From positions 1 through 13,800 of the forward strand of contig JAISZP010000367.1 in assembly GCA_031269135.1 (NCBI GenBank): DNA of 13,800 nt, written 5' to 3'. The DNA is from Deltaproteobacteria bacterium (GTDB lineage Bacteria > Desulfobacterota > Desulfarculia > Adiutricales > Adiutricaceae). Below are positions 13,593-13,800 of this stretch, in pieces (position 1 is the stretch's first letter; each line of letters opens with the position of its first letter). The notes beneath the pieces were generated by a model. That model ran no database searches. It worked only from the letters and a program-made list of their open reading frames with translations, and was not told the origin of the DNA. Both the position numbers and the translations under genes were made by a program.

Positions 13593-13800
13593 AAGAACTT
13601 GCTCTGCGACGAACTTGCTCTTAGACAAGCTTGCTCTGCGGCTGAACGCCGCATTGCAAATCGGCCAAAGAACCGGCCTTTGCCGGGAGCGGTCGGCTGG
13701 GTCTCTTTGAGTCGCTGAAACTATGAACCGCTGAAACTTTGAATGGCTAAAAAATCGTCTCCGAGAGTCGTTCTCAGGGGAAACCCACGAGCTTGCTCGG
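13593..13800. repeat. Short repeats GAACTTGCTCT and CGCTGAAACT at the right edge
   Basis: AAGAACTTGCTCTGCGAC, GAACTTGCTCTTAGAC and AAGCTTGCTCTGCGGC lie in tandem at 13593-13642 (unit about 16-18 bp), and AGCTTGCTC returns near 13790 inside the small hairpin CGAGC-TT-GCTCG. CGCTGAAACTATGAAC (13713-13728) is followed by CGCTGAAACTTTGAAT (13729-13744). No gene is supported here. Confidence 0.55.

Overview
The window comes from a Gram-negative bacterium. An OmpA-type outer-membrane protein with a peptidoglycan-binding domain, a prolipoprotein diacylglyceryl transferase (Lgt) and an MsbA-like ABC exporter all point to a diderm envelope. The gene content (MoxR / DUF58 / SpoIIM / RDD / DUF4350 / DUF4129) would fit a deltaproteobacterial (Desulfobacterota or Myxococcota-like) lineage. 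That placement is a guess from family resemblance, because no rRNA or other taxonomic marker is present.

Layout. Positions 1-522 (+) hold the 3' end of a PD-(D/E)XK nuclease-type gene whose N-terminal part lies left of the window. Positions 523-1167 are non-coding and carry a strong hairpin and a 17-bp tandem repeat. Positions 1168-10716 (all minus strand) form one tightly packed gene train. In transcription order it is lgt, ABC exporter, DUF4129 protein, DUF4350 protein, MoxR ATPase, DUF58 protein, SpoIIM-family membrane protein, RDD membrane protein. Seven of the eight genes overlap a neighbour by 4-41 nt; the only gap (7647-7864) is filled largely by a 14/15-bp degenerate repeat. A perfect 13-bp stem terminator (10751-10786) separates this train from the upstream ompA-like gene (10872-11909), which has a clear ribosome site and a good sigma70-type promoter. 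Positions 12092-13800 are gene-poor, AT-rich in places and full of short periodic repeats. They contain one doubtful 74-codon reading frame, several palindromes and a strong orphan promoter at 13330-13358.

How the genes may work together. MoxR AAA+ ATPases and DUF58 (degenerate von Willebrand A) proteins are known partners thought to act as a chaperone-like pair on cell-envelope targets. The SpoIIM, RDD, DUF4350 and DUF4129 proteins encoded alongside are membrane proteins and are the natural candidates for the complex they act on. This gene set recurs in bacteria but its function is not established. What stands out here is its coupling to lipoprotein maturation (lgt) and to an exporter, and its possible dependence on read-through from ompA.

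The most unusual feature of the window is a habit of short degenerate tandem repeats (units about 7-17 bp, 2-6 copies). Inside the four firmly identified or candidate coding places where they occur, the units are 9, 12, 15 and 15 bp (all multiples of three); outside genes they are 17, 14/15, 7-8 and 16 bp. They appear to have added lysine- or arginine-rich stretches to three otherwise ordinary proteins. I found no CRISPR array, tRNA, rRNA, transposase or recognised defence system other than the partial nuclease gene.
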